The notes below the pieces were generated by a model. That model did not search any database, was not told the origin of the DNA, and saw nothing but the letters and a program-made list of their open reading frames with translations. A stretch of DNA of 64,000 nt from Candidatus Accumulibacter sp. ACC003 (GTDB taxonomy: Bacteria; Pseudomonadota; Gammaproteobacteria; Burkholderiales; Rhodocyclaceae), in contig NZ_CAJQTX010000011.1 in NCBI RefSeq assembly GCF_907163085.1, positions 310,001 through 374,000 on the forward strand. The letters are read 5' to 3'. The translations under genes and the position numbers were made by a program. This document shows, one piece after another, positions 48,748 to 59,182 of this stretch (the first letter of the stretch is position 1; each line of letters begins with the position of its first letter).

Positions 48748-48790
48748 GGGGGGCTGGGGGGCTGGGGGGCTGGGGGGCTGGGGGGCTGGG
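48748..48790. repeat. 8-bp tandem repeat of G6 tracts (quadruplex-prone)
   Basis: Five runs of six G separated by CT (48748-53, 56-61, 64-69, 72-77, 80-85) and a final GGG. Period 8 bp. Four or more G-runs of this length with 2-nt loops satisfy the G-quadruplex pattern on the plus strand. Slippage here would change the distance between the cupin gene and its promoter. Confidence 0.9.
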
Positions 48791-48935
48791 CGCCTGCGGC
48801 AGGGCGGTCGGCCAGCGGCGTCAGCTGACGAAGATGGTAGCGCAAGTCGAGCGCCGGCGTGTCGGGCGCGACGACGCGACAGCGACGCCGAGAATCGGTA
48901 TCCTGCGACTTTTGCTGGCGTGGACCGCCCGCGCC

Positions 48936-48975
48936 CGTCATTGCGAGGAGGCGCAGCCGACGTGGCAATCCAGAG
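48936..48975. repeat. Dispersed palindromic element, copy C
   Basis: CGTCATTGCGAGGAGGCGCAG then CCGACGTGGCAATCCAGAG; same family as 28416-28452. Confidence 0.8.
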
Positions 48976-49029
48976 ATTGTTCTCTTGACGCCGGCGATGC
49001 GTCGGCCGTGTAGATATCAGACGGTGGCG

Positions 49030-49067
49030 CTGGATTGCCGCGTCGGCTTTGCCTCCTCGCAATGACG
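49030..49067. repeat. Dispersed palindromic element, copy D (inverted)
   Basis: Reverse-complement partner of copy C (CTGGATTGCCGCGTCGG ... CTCGCAATGACG), 54 bp away. Its end merges into the TGACGG hexamer array. Confidence 0.8.
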
Positions 49068-49092
49068 GTGACGGTGACGGTGACGGTGACGG
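49063..49092. repeat. TGACGG hexamer repeat, five units
   Basis: Five exact TGACGG units grown from the last bases of palindrome copy D. Located 60 bp upstream of the next gene. Confidence 0.85.
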
Positions 49093-49152
49093 TGTGGGTG
49101 CGTGCCGTGTGTCGGCTGTGGCGTTCGGCGCATTTGCGGAGGAGATTTGGTC

Positions 49153-51510
49153 ATGCGCAGCAACTGGAAGTCACTACTCCTGTTTATCGTCGTGCTCAGC
49201 GGCTGTGCGGCGCTGACCCGGCACACGCTGAACGAGGAGTACGGTGCGGCCGACCCGGCGCGCTTCGATACGCCGCTCGCGCCACCGGCAGGATTCTCGT
49301 ACCGCGACGACGTGCAGCCGATCGTCGAGCGGCGCTGCGTCGTCTGCCATGCGTGTTACGACGCGCCGTGCCAGCTCAAATTCACCGCCTGGGAGGGCGT
49401 TGCCCGCGGTACCAGCAAGGAGCAGGTCTACGACAGCGGGCGCTTGCTCGAAGCGCCGTTGACGCGTTTGTTCACCGACGCGCAGAGCGCTTCGCAGTGG
49501 CGCGCCAAGGGCTTCGCGGCGGTCCTCAACGAGCGCCAGCAGACGCCGACGGCCAATCTCGCGGCGAGCGTTCTCTATCGCGCGCTCAAGCTCAAGCAGG
49601 ACCATCCCTTGCCGGCTGGCCCGATCCTGCCGAAGACCTTTGACTTTTCGCTGGACCGCGCCGAGCAGTGTCCGCGCCTCGACGAGTACGACGCCCTGGA
49701 GCGCAAAAATCCCTTGTGGGGGATGCCCTTCGGCCTGCCGGGCCTGAACGACGCCGAAATGGCCACAATGCGCCGCTGGCTCGAACTCGGTGCGCCGTTT
49801 GAGGGGCGGCCACCGCTGCCGGCGCCGCTGCTCGCGCAGGTCAGCGACTGGGAAGTTTTCCTGAATGGCGACTCGCTGAAGCAACAGCTGGTCAGCCGCT
49901 ACATCTACGAACATCTCTTCCTGGGCCACCTGTATTTCGACAGCGACGCCGAACATCATTACTTCCGGATGGTCCGCTCGCGGACGCCGCCGGGGCAGCC
50001 GATCGACTTGATCGCCAGCCGTCGGCCTTACGACGACCCGGGCGTCGAGCGCGTTTATTACCGCCTGCAGCGCGAGGAAGAAAGCATCGTCGACAAGACG
50101 CACATGCCGTACGCGCTCGGGCCGAAGCGCATGGCGCGCTGGCGGCAGCTCTTCATCGAGCCCGACTACACGGTCGACGAACTACCGTCGTACGCGCTGG
50201 AAGCGGCTTCCAATCCCTTCGTGACCTTCCGGGCGCTACCGACGACGGCGCGCTATCGCTTCATGCGCGACGAGGCCGAGTTCACGATCATGGGCTTCAT
50301 CAAGGGGCCCGTCTGTCGCGGCCAGGTGGCGCTGAGCGTCATCGAGGATCGCTTCTGGGTCTTCTTTCTCGACAATGCCAACGATGCCGACCTGCAGCAG
50401 CAGGGCGGCGAGTTTCTCGACCGCGAGTCGAGCCTGCTCGCCTTGCCGGCGGCGCAGGGCAGCGACGCCGATATCATCGGCCCGTGGCGCCAGTACGCGA
50501 AGCGGCAGGCCGAGTATCTGCGCGCCAAGTCGAAGTTCGTCACGCGCTACGCCGAAAGCGCCGGCGGGCTCAAGCTCGACATGATCTGGGACGGTGACGG
50601 CAACAACGCCAACGCCGGTCTGACGATCTTCCGCCATTTCGACAATGCGTCGGTGGTCAAGGGCTTGGTCGGCGGGCCGCCAAAAACCGCCTGGGTGATC
50701 GGCTACGGCCTGCTCGAACGCATTCATTATCTGCTGGTCGCCGGTTACGACGTCTATGGCAACGTCGGCCACCAGCTGCTGTCGCGGCTGTACATGGATT
50801 TCCTGCGCATGGAAGGCGAGTTCAACTTCATCGCCTTCCTGCCGCTCGACGATCGCCGGAAGGTGCGCAACTACTGGTATCGCGGCGCCAGCCAGGAGGT
50901 CAAGAACCATGTCTATGGGACGCTCGCCAGCTTCGACGTCGCGTCCGGCATCCGCTTTCGCAGCAAGGACCCGCAAGGCGAGTTCTACGGCCTGCTCGAG
51001 CGCCGCCTGGCGCGCGTTGTCGATCATCGTTACGATCTCGCGCAGGTCAGCGATCCGGCGCTGCGCAAGGATCTGGCGGCGCTGGGCGCCTTGCGTGGGG
51101 CGCCGCTGTCGTGGTTTCCCGAGATGGTCTTCGTGCGCCTCGAAGACCCGCCGCGGCCACCGCGCTACTTCACGCTGTTGCGCAACACCGGCCACCTCAG
51201 CGTCTCCAGCCTGCTGCGTGCAGGACGCGAGCTGATTCCGGCAGAGAACACGATGACCGTCGTGCCGGGCTTCATCGGCGCCTACCCGAGTGCCATCTAC
51301 CGCGTGCAACGCTCGGAACTGCCGGCCCTCGCCAAGGCCATTGGCGGCTTGTCGGCGGAGGCCGATTACCGCGCGCTCGCCGACCGCTTTGTCATTCGCC
51401 GCAGCAATCCAGCATTCTGGCAGGCCAGCGACGAGTTGCAGGACGCGCACCTGCAGCTGGCGCCGATCAGCGCCGGTTTGCTCGACTACAACCGCCTGGA
51501 GAACCGCTGA
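49153..51510 (+). CDS. cti: Fatty acid cis/trans isomerase, haem c lipoprotein
   Basis: 785 residues from ATG 49153 with GGAGGAGA upstream. Lipoprotein signal (LLLFIVVLSGC, Cys18) and a c-type haem site Cys62-V-V-Cys65-His66 with extra Cys68 and Cys73 (CHACYDAPCQL), the family signature. The enzyme converts cis to trans double bonds in membrane phospholipids in the periplasm, stiffening the membrane under solvent or heat stress. Length and layout match Cti throughout. Monocistronic. Confidence 0.92.
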   Translation: MRSNWKSLLLFIVVLSGCAALTRHTLNEEYGAADPARFDTPLAPPAGFSYRDDVQPIVERRCVVCHACYDAPCQLKFTAWEGVARGTSKEQVYDSGRLLEAPLTRLFTDAQSASQWRAKGFAAVLNERQQTPTANLAASVLYRALKLKQDHPLPAGPILPKTFDFSLDRAEQCPRLDEYDALERKNPLWGMPFGLPGLNDAEMATMRRWLELGAPFEGRPPLPAPLLAQVSDWEVFLNGDSLKQQLVSRYIYEHLFLGHLYFDSDAEHHYFRMVRSRTPPGQPIDLIASRRPYDDPGVERVYYRLQREEESIVDKTHMPYALGPKRMARWRQLFIEPDYTVDELPSYALEAASNPFVTFRALPTTARYRFMRDEAEFTIMGFIKGPVCRGQVALSVIEDRFWVFFLDNANDADLQQQGGEFLDRESSLLALPAAQGSDADIIGPWRQYAKRQAEYLRAKSKFVTRYAESAGGLKLDMIWDGDGNNANAGLTIFRHFDNASVVKGLVGGPPKTAWVIGYGLLERIHYLLVAGYDVYGNVGHQLLSRLYMDFLRMEGEFNFIAFLPLDDRRKVRNYWYRGASQEVKNHVYGTLASFDVASGIRFRSKDPQGEFYGLLERRLARVVDHRYDLAQVSDPALRKDLAALGALRGAPLSWFPEMVFVRLEDPPRPPRYFTLLRNTGHLSVSSLLRAGRELIPAENTMTVVPGFIGAYPSAIYRVQRSELPALAKAIGGLSAEADYRALADRFVIRRSNPAFWQASDELQDAHLQLAPISAGLLDYNRLENR

Positions 51511-51642
51511 GCGAGATCGGCGCGGGAACACCGGGGCGTTTTGGTGGCGCGACGCCCGGCGCGAAGGTCGCGCCGCCGAAGGTCAAGTAACTGTCCGCGA
51601 CGCGGCCTCGATCGTCGCGCCGCTGTCCTGCGCGAGCGCGGC

Positions 51643-52233
51643 CTACTGCTTCTGCTTCATCATCTCCTGCAGCCGCGGGTCGTTGAGCATTTCCTTAACG
51701 CGCGGGTCTTTCATCATCTCGTTGACGTTCATGCCGCCCATTCCCGGCAGGACGACGTCGCCGGCTTTCTGGCCGGGCTTGCAGGGACCGGTCCAGCGTG
51801 CGTCGAGTGTCATTCTGGATTCGCTGATGCCTTCCATCGGCGGACTGAAGCGGGTCAACACCGTTCCCTTGTAGGCCGTGTCAAAGCTGCCGACGAAGCT
51901 CGCGTCGGTCGTCGCCGTGCTGCCGTCGACCTGGCACACCGCGTGCACGCTCGCCTTGTTGCCGTTGATTTTCACGTCGAGGACGCTGCACTTGTGGTTT
52001 TCCTTTTCGGCCTGCTGCATCAGCAGGTCGTCGCTGTTGCGGTCTATGCATTGCTGAATCGCGCCGATCGACGGCATCCCTTCCATTTTCGTCTTGAGTT
52101 CCCACAAGCCGGGTTTGCGTTTCGGTAGCTCGGTGGCGCTCAGAGGCGCGGCGAAGCTGCTCGCCAGTAGTGCGACGAGAAGCAGCAGCGAAGGCTTGCC
52201 AAGGGTGGCGGGCCGGGCGGTCGTTTCTTTCAT
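51643..52233 (-). CDS. DUF3617 periplasmic protein
   Basis: 196 residues. Signal peptide (LLLLVALLASSFAAPLSATE), then the DUF3617 start PKRKPGLWELKTKMEG. Four cysteines (CIDRNSDD, CSVLDV, CQVDG, CKPGQ) likely form disulfides. The C-terminal tail has the oddity of two similar acidic/Met motifs (NEMMKDPRVKEMLNDPRLQE). Function of the family unknown. Convergent with cti. Confidence 0.8.
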   Translation of the reverse strand: MKETTARPATLGKPSLLLLVALLASSFAAPLSATELPKRKPGLWELKTKMEGMPSIGAIQQCIDRNSDDLLMQQAEKENHKCSVLDVKINGNKASVHAVCQVDGSTATTDASFVGSFDTAYKGTVLTRFSPPMEGISESRMTLDARWTGPCKPGQKAGDVVLPGMGGMNVNEMMKDPRVKEMLNDPRLQEMMKQKQ

Positions 52234-52426
52234 GTGGGCTTCCAGGTTGATGAGGAGGGAGTGCGAGCTACAGGCAGGCGCGCGATATTAAACCCGAATG
52301 CCACGCGATCGGAAACGCGTGGCGGCGGCTGCTGCAGCTGCCGGCCGCCGTCGCAGTCGTGCACGGCGCTCGGTTTGCCTCGTCGCCAGTCCGGCGGCGG
52401 CGCTGGCCGCTGGTAGAATGGCGGCC

Positions 52427-53507
<1,081 letters not shown>

Positions 53508-53515
<8 letters not shown>

Positions 53516-54179
53516 GCTTCGCCAGCAGCTGATCGACAGCGCGATGGGCATGGCTGGCGCCGGCCTCAACCGCGGTAGCGCCGGCAACGTCAGCGTGCGC
53601 GCGCAGCTCGGCGGCAGCGATGGCTTCCTGATCACGCCGACCGGCATGGCCTGCGAATCACTGCACGTCGACGACGTCGTTTTCATGCGTCTCGACGGGA
53701 CCTCCGAAGGGCGGCGCCAGCCCTCGTCGGAATGGCGCTTCCACCGCGATCTCTACCGCCATCGCGCCGACGCCGGCGCGATCGTGCACGCGCACTCGCC
53801 GTTCGCCACCAGTCTGGCGTGCCTGCGCCGCGACGTGCCGCCGTTCCACTACATGATCGCGCGCTTTGGCGGCGACAGCCTGCGCTGTGCGGCATACGCG
53901 ACCTTCGGCACGCAGGCGTTGTCCGACGCGGTTGTCGCGGCAATGGTCGACCGGCGGGCTTGCCTGCTGGCCAACCACGGCATGCTGGTGTGCGGCGACG
54001 ATCTCCGGCAAGCGCTGGATCTTGCCGTCGAACTCGAAGCGCTCTGCGAACAGTACTGGCGCGCTTGCCAGCTCGGCGAGCCAGTTTTGCTCGACGCCAC
54101 CGAGATGCGCCGCGTGCTCGACAAGTTCGCTGGCTACGGGCAGCAGGTGGGCGTGCCGGCGCCGCATTTTCAGGAGTAG
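53508..54179 (+). CDS. Class II aldolase, probable methylthioribulose-1-P aldolase
   Basis: 223 residues. Class II aldolase/adducin fold: GSAGNVSVR (phosphate loop), FLITPTGM, SSEWRFHRDLYR (catalytic Glu), IVHAHSPFAT (metal His pair) and ANHGMLVCG (third His). Directly fused by overlap to mtnA, so the substrate is probably 5-methylthioribulose-1-phosphate (or 5-deoxyribulose-1-phosphate), giving dihydroxyacetone phosphate and an aldehyde, as in the DHAP shunt of Rhodospirillum rubrum. No mtnBCD genes are present here, which favours the shunt. MTA phosphorylase/kinase would be encoded elsewhere. Confidence 0.85.
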
Positions 54180-54190
54180 GGCAAGCGATC

Positions 54191-55801
54191 ATGTTGCGTC
54201 TCAGCGAAATTCGTCTGCCGATCGATCATCGGCCCGAAGAGTTGCCGGCGGCGGTTGCCGCGCGGCTGGGAGTCGCGCTGAGCGAGGTCGGCGAGATCAG
54301 CGTCTTTCGGCGCAGTTGCGACGCGCGCCGGGCGAGCGTGCTGATCTTCAGCTATAGCGTCGACGTCGCGGTTGCCGACGAAGCGCTGCTGCTCGGCAAG
54401 TTTGCCGGCGACCAGCGCGTGCAGCAGGCGCCCGATCAGCACTACCACTTCGTCGGGCACGCACCGGCGCGGCTGGCTTCGCGGCCGATCGTCGTCGGCT
54501 TCGGCCCGGCCGGTATTTTCGCCGCGCTGATCCTGGCGCAGAGCGGTTTTCGGCCGATCGTCCTCGAGCGCGGCAAGGCCGTTCGCGAGCGCACGCAGGA
54601 TACCTGGGGGCTGTGGCGCAAGAAGGTACTCGACCCCGAGTCGAACGTGCAGTTCGGCGAAGGCGGTGCCGGGACCTTTTCCGACGGCAAGCTGTACAGC
54701 CAGATCAAGGATCCGCAGCAGCACGGCCGCAAGGTGCTCGAGGAATTCGTCAAGGCCGGTGCGCCCGAGGAAATTCTCTACGTCGGCAAACCGCACATCG
54801 GCACTTTCCGGCTGGTCGGCATGGTCGAGCAGATGCGGCGCGAGATCGAGCGCCTCGGCGGCGAGGTCCGTTTCCAGCAGCGGCTTAGCGGCCTGCAGAT
54901 CGAGGACGGCCAGCTGCGCGGCGTGACGCTGGCTTCCGGCGAGGAGCTGGGCGCCGAGCACGTCATCCTGGCGCTCGGCCACAGCGCCCGCGATACCTTC
55001 GCGATGCTCGCGCAGGCGGGCGTGTTCATGGAAGCCAAGCCGTTTTCGATCGGTTTTCGCATCGAACATCCGCAAGCGCTGATCGACCAGGCGCGCTTCG
55101 GCAAGCACGCCGGCAATCCGCTGCTCGGCGCCGCCGACTACAAGCTGGTGCATCACTGCCGCAACCGGCGTTCGGTGTACAGTTTTTGTATGTGCCCAGG
55201 TGGCACGGTCGTCGCGGCGACGTCGGAAGAGGGGCGGGTGGTGACCAACGGCATGAGCCAGTATTCGCGCAATGAACGCAACGCCAACGCCGGCATCGTC
55301 GTCGGCATCACGCCGAGCGACTATCCGGGCGGGCCGCTGGCCGGCATCGAACTGCAGCGGCAGTTGGAAAGTCACGCCTTTGAGCTCGGCGGCGGCACTT
55401 ACGAGGCGCCGGCGCAGCTGCTCGGCGACTTCCTCGCCAATCGACCGTCTACGGTTCTCGGCGCGGTGCTTCCCTCGTATCAGCCGGGCGTCCGTCTGAC
55501 CAACCTGGCCAGCGCCTTGCCGGACTACGCGATCGCCGCGATTCGCGAAGCATTGCCCGCTTTCGACCGCCAGCTCAGGGGTTTCGCGATGGCCGACGCG
55601 GTGCTCACCGGCGTCGAGACGCGCACCTCGTCACCGCTGCGGATGACGCGCACGGCCGATTTTCAGAGTGTCAATGTCAGGGGTTTGTATCCGGCCGGCG
55701 AGGGCGCTGGCTACGCTGGCGGAATTCTCTCGGCCGGCGTCGACGGGATTCGTGTGGCCGAGGCCGTGACGCGGCAAATCCTCAAGGCGGCGCCGGCCTG
55801 A
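54191..55801 (+). CDS. NAD(P)/FAD-dependent oxidoreductase (COG2509 type)
   Basis: 536 residues from ATG 54191, 11 bp after the aldolase. The N-terminal ~90 residues are a separate small domain typical of this group. FAD-binding follows: VVGFGPAGIFAALIL (GxGxxG), ERGKAVRERTQD, FGEGGAGTFSDGKL. Near the C-terminus GLYPAGEGAGYAGGILSAGV closes the flavin site. CHCRNRRSVYSFCMCPGG-type Cys/Gly region lies mid-protein. Substrate unknown; possibly cotranscribed with mtnA and the aldolase. Confidence 0.85.
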   Translation: MLRLSEIRLPIDHRPEELPAAVAARLGVALSEVGEISVFRRSCDARRASVLIFSYSVDVAVADEALLLGKFAGDQRVQQAPDQHYHFVGHAPARLASRPIVVGFGPAGIFAALILAQSGFRPIVLERGKAVRERTQDTWGLWRKKVLDPESNVQFGEGGAGTFSDGKLYSQIKDPQQHGRKVLEEFVKAGAPEEILYVGKPHIGTFRLVGMVEQMRREIERLGGEVRFQQRLSGLQIEDGQLRGVTLASGEELGAEHVILALGHSARDTFAMLAQAGVFMEAKPFSIGFRIEHPQALIDQARFGKHAGNPLLGAADYKLVHHCRNRRSVYSFCMCPGGTVVAATSEEGRVVTNGMSQYSRNERNANAGIVVGITPSDYPGGPLAGIELQRQLESHAFELGGGTYEAPAQLLGDFLANRPSTVLGAVLPSYQPGVRLTNLASALPDYAIAAIREALPAFDRQLRGFAMADAVLTGVETRTSSPLRMTRTADFQSVNVRGLYPAGEGAGYAGGILSAGVDGIRVAEAVTRQILKAAPA

Positions 55802-55842
55802 CACCGCGTCGGGCCGACGCGGGCCGGCGAATCTACCGCGGT

Positions 55843-56274
55843 TCAGCCGCCGAAGCGGCGTTTGGCCTGCTCGCGACGCTCCTGCGCTTCCAGGCACAGC
55901 GCTGCCGTCGGCCGCGCCAGCAAGCGCGCGATGCCGATCGGCTCGCCGGATTCTTCGCACCAGCCGTACTCGCCGTCGTCGATGCGGCGCAGCGCTTCAC
56001 GGATCTTCTGCAGCAGCTTGCGTTCGCGGTCGCGAACCCGCAGCTCCAGGGTGTGCTCTTCTTCGGCGCTGGCGCGGTCGTTCCAGTCGGAACTGACTTC
56101 GCTCTCCTGCAGGTGGCCGGCGGTCTCCTTGACGGCCGAAAGCAGCGCTTTTTCCTCGTCGAGCAAGCGCCGACGAAAGAACGCCAGTTGTCCGGGAGAC
56201 ATGTACTCGTCCTGCGAGGCGGCGCGTACCGTCTCCTCGGTCTCGGTGCCAACTTGCTCGGCAAGCTTGTCCAT
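55843..56274 (-). CDS. DksA/TraR-family protein with two-cysteine finger
   Basis: 143 residues from ATG 56274 (GGAGTGAGAAAG upstream); the longer frame to 56331 is not needed. Coiled-coil tip DWNDRASAEEE keeps the Asp63 and Asp66 needed by DksA. The finger has Cys106 and Cys127, but the partner positions are Ser109 and Ala130, so it cannot bind zinc as canonical four-Cys DksA does. The block EPIGIARLLARPTAALCLEA is otherwise typical. Likely works with RNA polymerase in the stringent or oxidative response, as Cys-poor DksA2-like proteins can. Confidence 0.88.
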   Translation of the reverse strand: MDKLAEQVGTETEETVRAASQDEYMSPGQLAFFRRRLLDEEKALLSAVKETAGHLQESEVSSDWNDRASAEEEHTLELRVRDRERKLLQKIREALRRIDDGEYGWCEESGEPIGIARLLARPTAALCLEAQERREQAKRRFGG

Positions 56275-56518
56275 CTTTCTCACTCCATCACTTGGTGACC
56301 GGCTACCGGGAAGATCCACAGGTGGTTGCACGTTTGACAGGGTACACCGTACTCCAGCAAGCGGGGAATCATGTTAGCGCATTGCGTGGCGCGGGCAAAG
56401 CCGGCTGCCGATGGTACGACCACTGGCGCGATCGCTGGGCAAGCCGCCGCTGCTTCGTCGACGTCGCTGGCGTTTGTCGCTTACCATGCGCCGAGAACGA
56501 GCACGAGGTAAGCCGCAG

Positions 56519-57748
56519 ATGACAGCACCCGCAAGCGACAGCAGCGCTGTCGAAGCCAGCAGGCCATGGACGGTGTTCCTGATCTTCCTGCGTTTGGGAT
56601 TGACGTCCTTCGGTGGCCCCGTCGCCCACCTGGGCTATTTCCGGGAAGAGTTCGTCAAACGTCGTCGTTGGCTCAGCGATCGCGCCTACGCCGACCTGGT
56701 CGCGCTGTGCCAGTTCCTGCCCGGTCCGGCGAGCAGTCAGGTGGGAATCGCCATTGGTTTGTCGCGCGCCGGTTACGGCGGTGCGCTGGCGGCGTGGACG
56801 GGCTTTACCCTGCCGTCGGCGCTCGCCCTGATCGTCTTTGCCCTCGGTATTTCGAGCGCCGGCGACGCGCTGCCGGCTGGCGTCGTCGAGAGCCTCAAGG
56901 TGGTCGCCGTGGCGGTTGTCGCGCAAGCCGTCTGGGGGATGGCGCGCAGTCTGTGTGGCGGAACGGCGCGGGTCACGATCATGGCCGCGGCGACGTGTAT
57001 CGTCCTCGCCTGGCCGAGTGCCGGCGGCCAGGTCGGAGTGATCGTCGCCGCCGCCGCGCTTGGACTGCTGCTCTTCAAGCTTGCTCCCGAGGCGACGCAC
57101 GAGCCGCTGCCAATGGTCATCAGTCGCCGTGCCGGCGCTCTCTGGCTGCTTCTTTTTCTGCTCCTGCTGGGCGTCCTGCCGATCGTCGCGCAAGCGCAGC
57201 CCGACGGTACGCTGGCGCTGATCGACGCCTTCTACCGCGCCGGCTCGCTGGTCTTCGGCGGCGGTCACGTCGTCCTGCCGCTGCTGCAAGCGGCGGTGGT
57301 GCCGAGTGGCTGGGTGAGCAACGAGTCCTTCCTGGCCGGCTACGGCGCCGCGCAGGCGGTCCCCGGGCCGCTGTTCACCTTTGCCGCTTTCCTCGGCGCG
57401 TCGATGAACGACGCACCAAGCGGCTGGCTGGGTGGTTTGATCTGCCTGGTCGCGGTCTTCGTCCCGTCGTTCCTGTTGGTCTTCGGCGCCTTGCCGTTCT
57501 GGGAACAACTGCGCCGCAGCCACCACACGCAAGCGGCGCTGGCCGGCGTCAACGCCGCCGTCGTCGGCCTCTTGCTGGCCGCGCTCTATCAGCCGGTATG
57601 GACCAGCGCCATCCACCGGCCGGCCGATTTTGGCCTGGCGCTGTTTGCCTTGATCGCTCTGATGTTCTGGAAGCTGCCGCCGTGGCTGGTGGTGCTCGGC
57701 AGCGCCGTCGTTGGCGCGCTGTTGGCGGCCGTTGGCGGCGCGGCCTGA
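56519..57748 (+). CDS. chrA: Chromate transporter ChrA
   Basis: 409 residues from ATG 56519 with GAGG upstream; a longer frame to 56411 adds a basic N-terminus. Two homologous CHR halves: first FLRLGLTSFGGPVAHLGYFR to GPASSQVGIAIG, second FYRAGSLVFGGGHVVLPLLQ to AQAVPGPLFTFAAFLG. About 10-12 membrane helices. Exports chromate (sulfate analogue) or an unknown anion. No chrB or chrC beside it. A short in-frame piece of the second half recurs at about 61446-61487. Confidence 0.9.
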   Translation: MTAPASDSSAVEASRPWTVFLIFLRLGLTSFGGPVAHLGYFREEFVKRRRWLSDRAYADLVALCQFLPGPASSQVGIAIGLSRAGYGGALAAWTGFTLPSALALIVFALGISSAGDALPAGVVESLKVVAVAVVAQAVWGMARSLCGGTARVTIMAAATCIVLAWPSAGGQVGVIVAAAALGLLLFKLAPEATHEPLPMVISRRAGALWLLLFLLLLGVLPIVAQAQPDGTLALIDAFYRAGSLVFGGGHVVLPLLQAAVVPSGWVSNESFLAGYGAAQAVPGPLFTFAAFLGASMNDAPSGWLGGLICLVAVFVPSFLLVFGALPFWEQLRRSHHTQAALAGVNAAVVGLLLAALYQPVWTSAIHRPADFGLALFALIALMFWKLPPWLVVLGSAVVGALLAAVGGAA

Positions 57749-58360
57749 AATCCGACCTCGGAGGAAGTCTGACGCCAGAGAGCTTGGCCCGCGCGACGGC
57801 GGTCGCCGCCTTCCCGGTCTGGCGCAGTTCGTCCCGTTCGCCTGCGACGCCGGGGTCCGGTCACCGTTCCTGGCCGGCCTGGGTCAGCTCCAAGATTGAC
57901 AGTGCTTGATGGCGGTGCATATACTCCCGACGATTCGGTTCCCCCTATGGAAGCGCTGATTTGCGCACTTTTGCAGCCCACCCAATGCCCGGCATCCAGC
58001 GTTCGGCGGAGCCCGACATTCCTGGCTGTGAATGGGGCATGAATTGGGTCAATCCAACATGGATAAGCGCCGTTTTCCGCCTGTTTCCGAGCACTTTTCG
58101 TTGATCGGGGCGAAACTTGGCCGTTGATTGCCGCCAACACCTTCTTCGTCAACCCATGTTTCTCCAGCAGTTGCCGGAACTGCAGCCGCGTCGTTCGCTT
58201 GTTGCGCTCGACTTCTGCTTTGGAAAAACTGATCTTCTTGGTCTCGCTACTCCGGGTGCGTTGGCATCTCCGAATCATACCGTGCGAGTGCGAAGCGATT
58301 GAATTGGTGACCCACTTGTCGATTATATGTACTCCTTATTGGAAATATTGACAACCTGTC
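57749..58360. other. Intergenic with transposase remnant
   Basis: About 610 bp. Holds a fragment of an IS5-family transposase on the minus strand (about 58115-58235), a possible IS end near 57951 and the promoter region of the response regulator (TAT-rich, about 58320-58350, with no exact consensus). Confidence 0.5.
57950..58278 (-). pseudogene. IS5-family transposase remnant
   Basis: The minus frame contains FRQLLEKHGLTKKVLAAING, the stretch that follows the first catalytic Asp region in IS5-type transposases (compare FRHLLEKHxLTxxxFxxIN of the family). Neither the DDE residues nor a start codon remain, and sequence downstream (57950-58110) resembles the end of such an element rather than coding DNA. 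Distinct from the intact IS at 59295. Confidence 0.5.
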
Positions 58361-58744
58361 ATGATAAAAAAAATACTTCTCGTTGATGATTCGCCGATCT
58401 CCAGAAAAATGTTGAAAAGCTGCATTCCGAAAGACCGTGGCTACGAATTGTTCGAAGCCGGCGATGGCTTGGCCGGGTTCGAGGCCTATAAAGAGATCCG
58501 GCCCGATGTAACCTTCATGGACCTGACCATGCCGGTCATGGATGGCAATGAAGCCACCGCAAAGATCATCGAGGTGGCGCCGCGAGCCATCGTCATTGCC
58601 TGTACCGCAGACATCCAGGTCAAGTCGATTTCCAGGATGCTGGCCTTGGGGGCTTTGTTGGTTGTAAGAAAACCCTCGTCAAAGGCCTCTATTGAAGACG
58701 CGCTGGCAAAAGCCGAAGAGAAGATAGGGCAGGCCTGTGAGTGA
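58361..58744 (+). CDS. CheY-like response regulator
   Basis: 127 residues, receiver domain only. Acidic pocket Asp9, Asp10; phosphoacceptor Asp54 (FMDLTMPVMDG); Thr82 (ACTAD) and Lys104 (VRKPSS) complete the active site. No output domain. Its end overlaps cheC by 8 nt, and the diguanylate cyclase follows, forming one operon. No kinase gene is nearby. It would be dephosphorylated by CheC if that were intact. Confidence 0.93.
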   Translation: MIKKILLVDDSPISRKMLKSCIPKDRGYELFEAGDGLAGFEAYKEIRPDVTFMDLTMPVMDGNEATAKIIEVAPRAIVIACTADIQVKSISRMLALGALLVVRKPSSKASIEDALAKAEEKIGQACE

Positions 58745-59174
58745 GCACTCTCTCGATGTTATATCGAATGAAGAAAAGGATATTCTTCAGGAAATAATGA
58801 ACATCGCCTTCGGTAAAGCCGCTGCAGACCTTGCCGAGGTGATCAATATTTTCGTCGTCCTGAGCATACCCGACATCCAGATACTCAAGGCGCAGGACCT
58901 TCCCAACTATCTTCAGAAACAGGTCGGCGCGCACGATCACCTCACTATTATTGAACAGAATTTCTGGGGAGACTTCAAAGGCAGTGCTTTTCTTGCTTTT
59001 CAAGCCAATGCCGGCAGGGAGTTGATCTCGCTTTTCGGCGATGATTCAGAAAGCCTCGGATCGGAGTCAATTGACGGATTGGAAAAGGAAACCCTGATGG
59101 AGGTCGGTAATATTCTCATCGGCGCCTGCGTCGGCAAACTGTCCGAGCTTCTCGGTGACTCGGTAACCTATTCG

Positions 59175-59182
59175 CCCCCCCC
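59175..59182. repeat. C8 homopolymer at the cheC frameshift
   Basis: Eight consecutive C. Removing one restores about 37 more codons of CheC-like sequence that lead exactly to the IS junction. Could be a slippage mutation, a phase-variable tract or a sequencing error. Confidence 0.8.

Larger units (their letters stand above)
48722..49152. other. Repeat-rich intergenic region
   Basis: 430 bp without a gene. It holds a G6 tract array (48748-48790), an inverted pair of dispersed palindromes (48936-48975 and 49030-49067) and a TGACGG hexamer repeat (49063-49092), then the GGAGGAGA ribosome site for the next gene. Confidence 0.7.

Noticed and set aside
53732-54190. N-terminal extension of the FAD oxidoreductase inside the aldolase gene
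   Set aside because: Overlaps a well-supported aldolase; ATG 54191 matches the expected N-terminus.
57589-58114. Long minus-strand frame running from the transposase remnant into chrA
   Set aside because: Only the FRQLLEKHGLTKKV stretch is recognisable; the remainder is IS end and chrA antisense.
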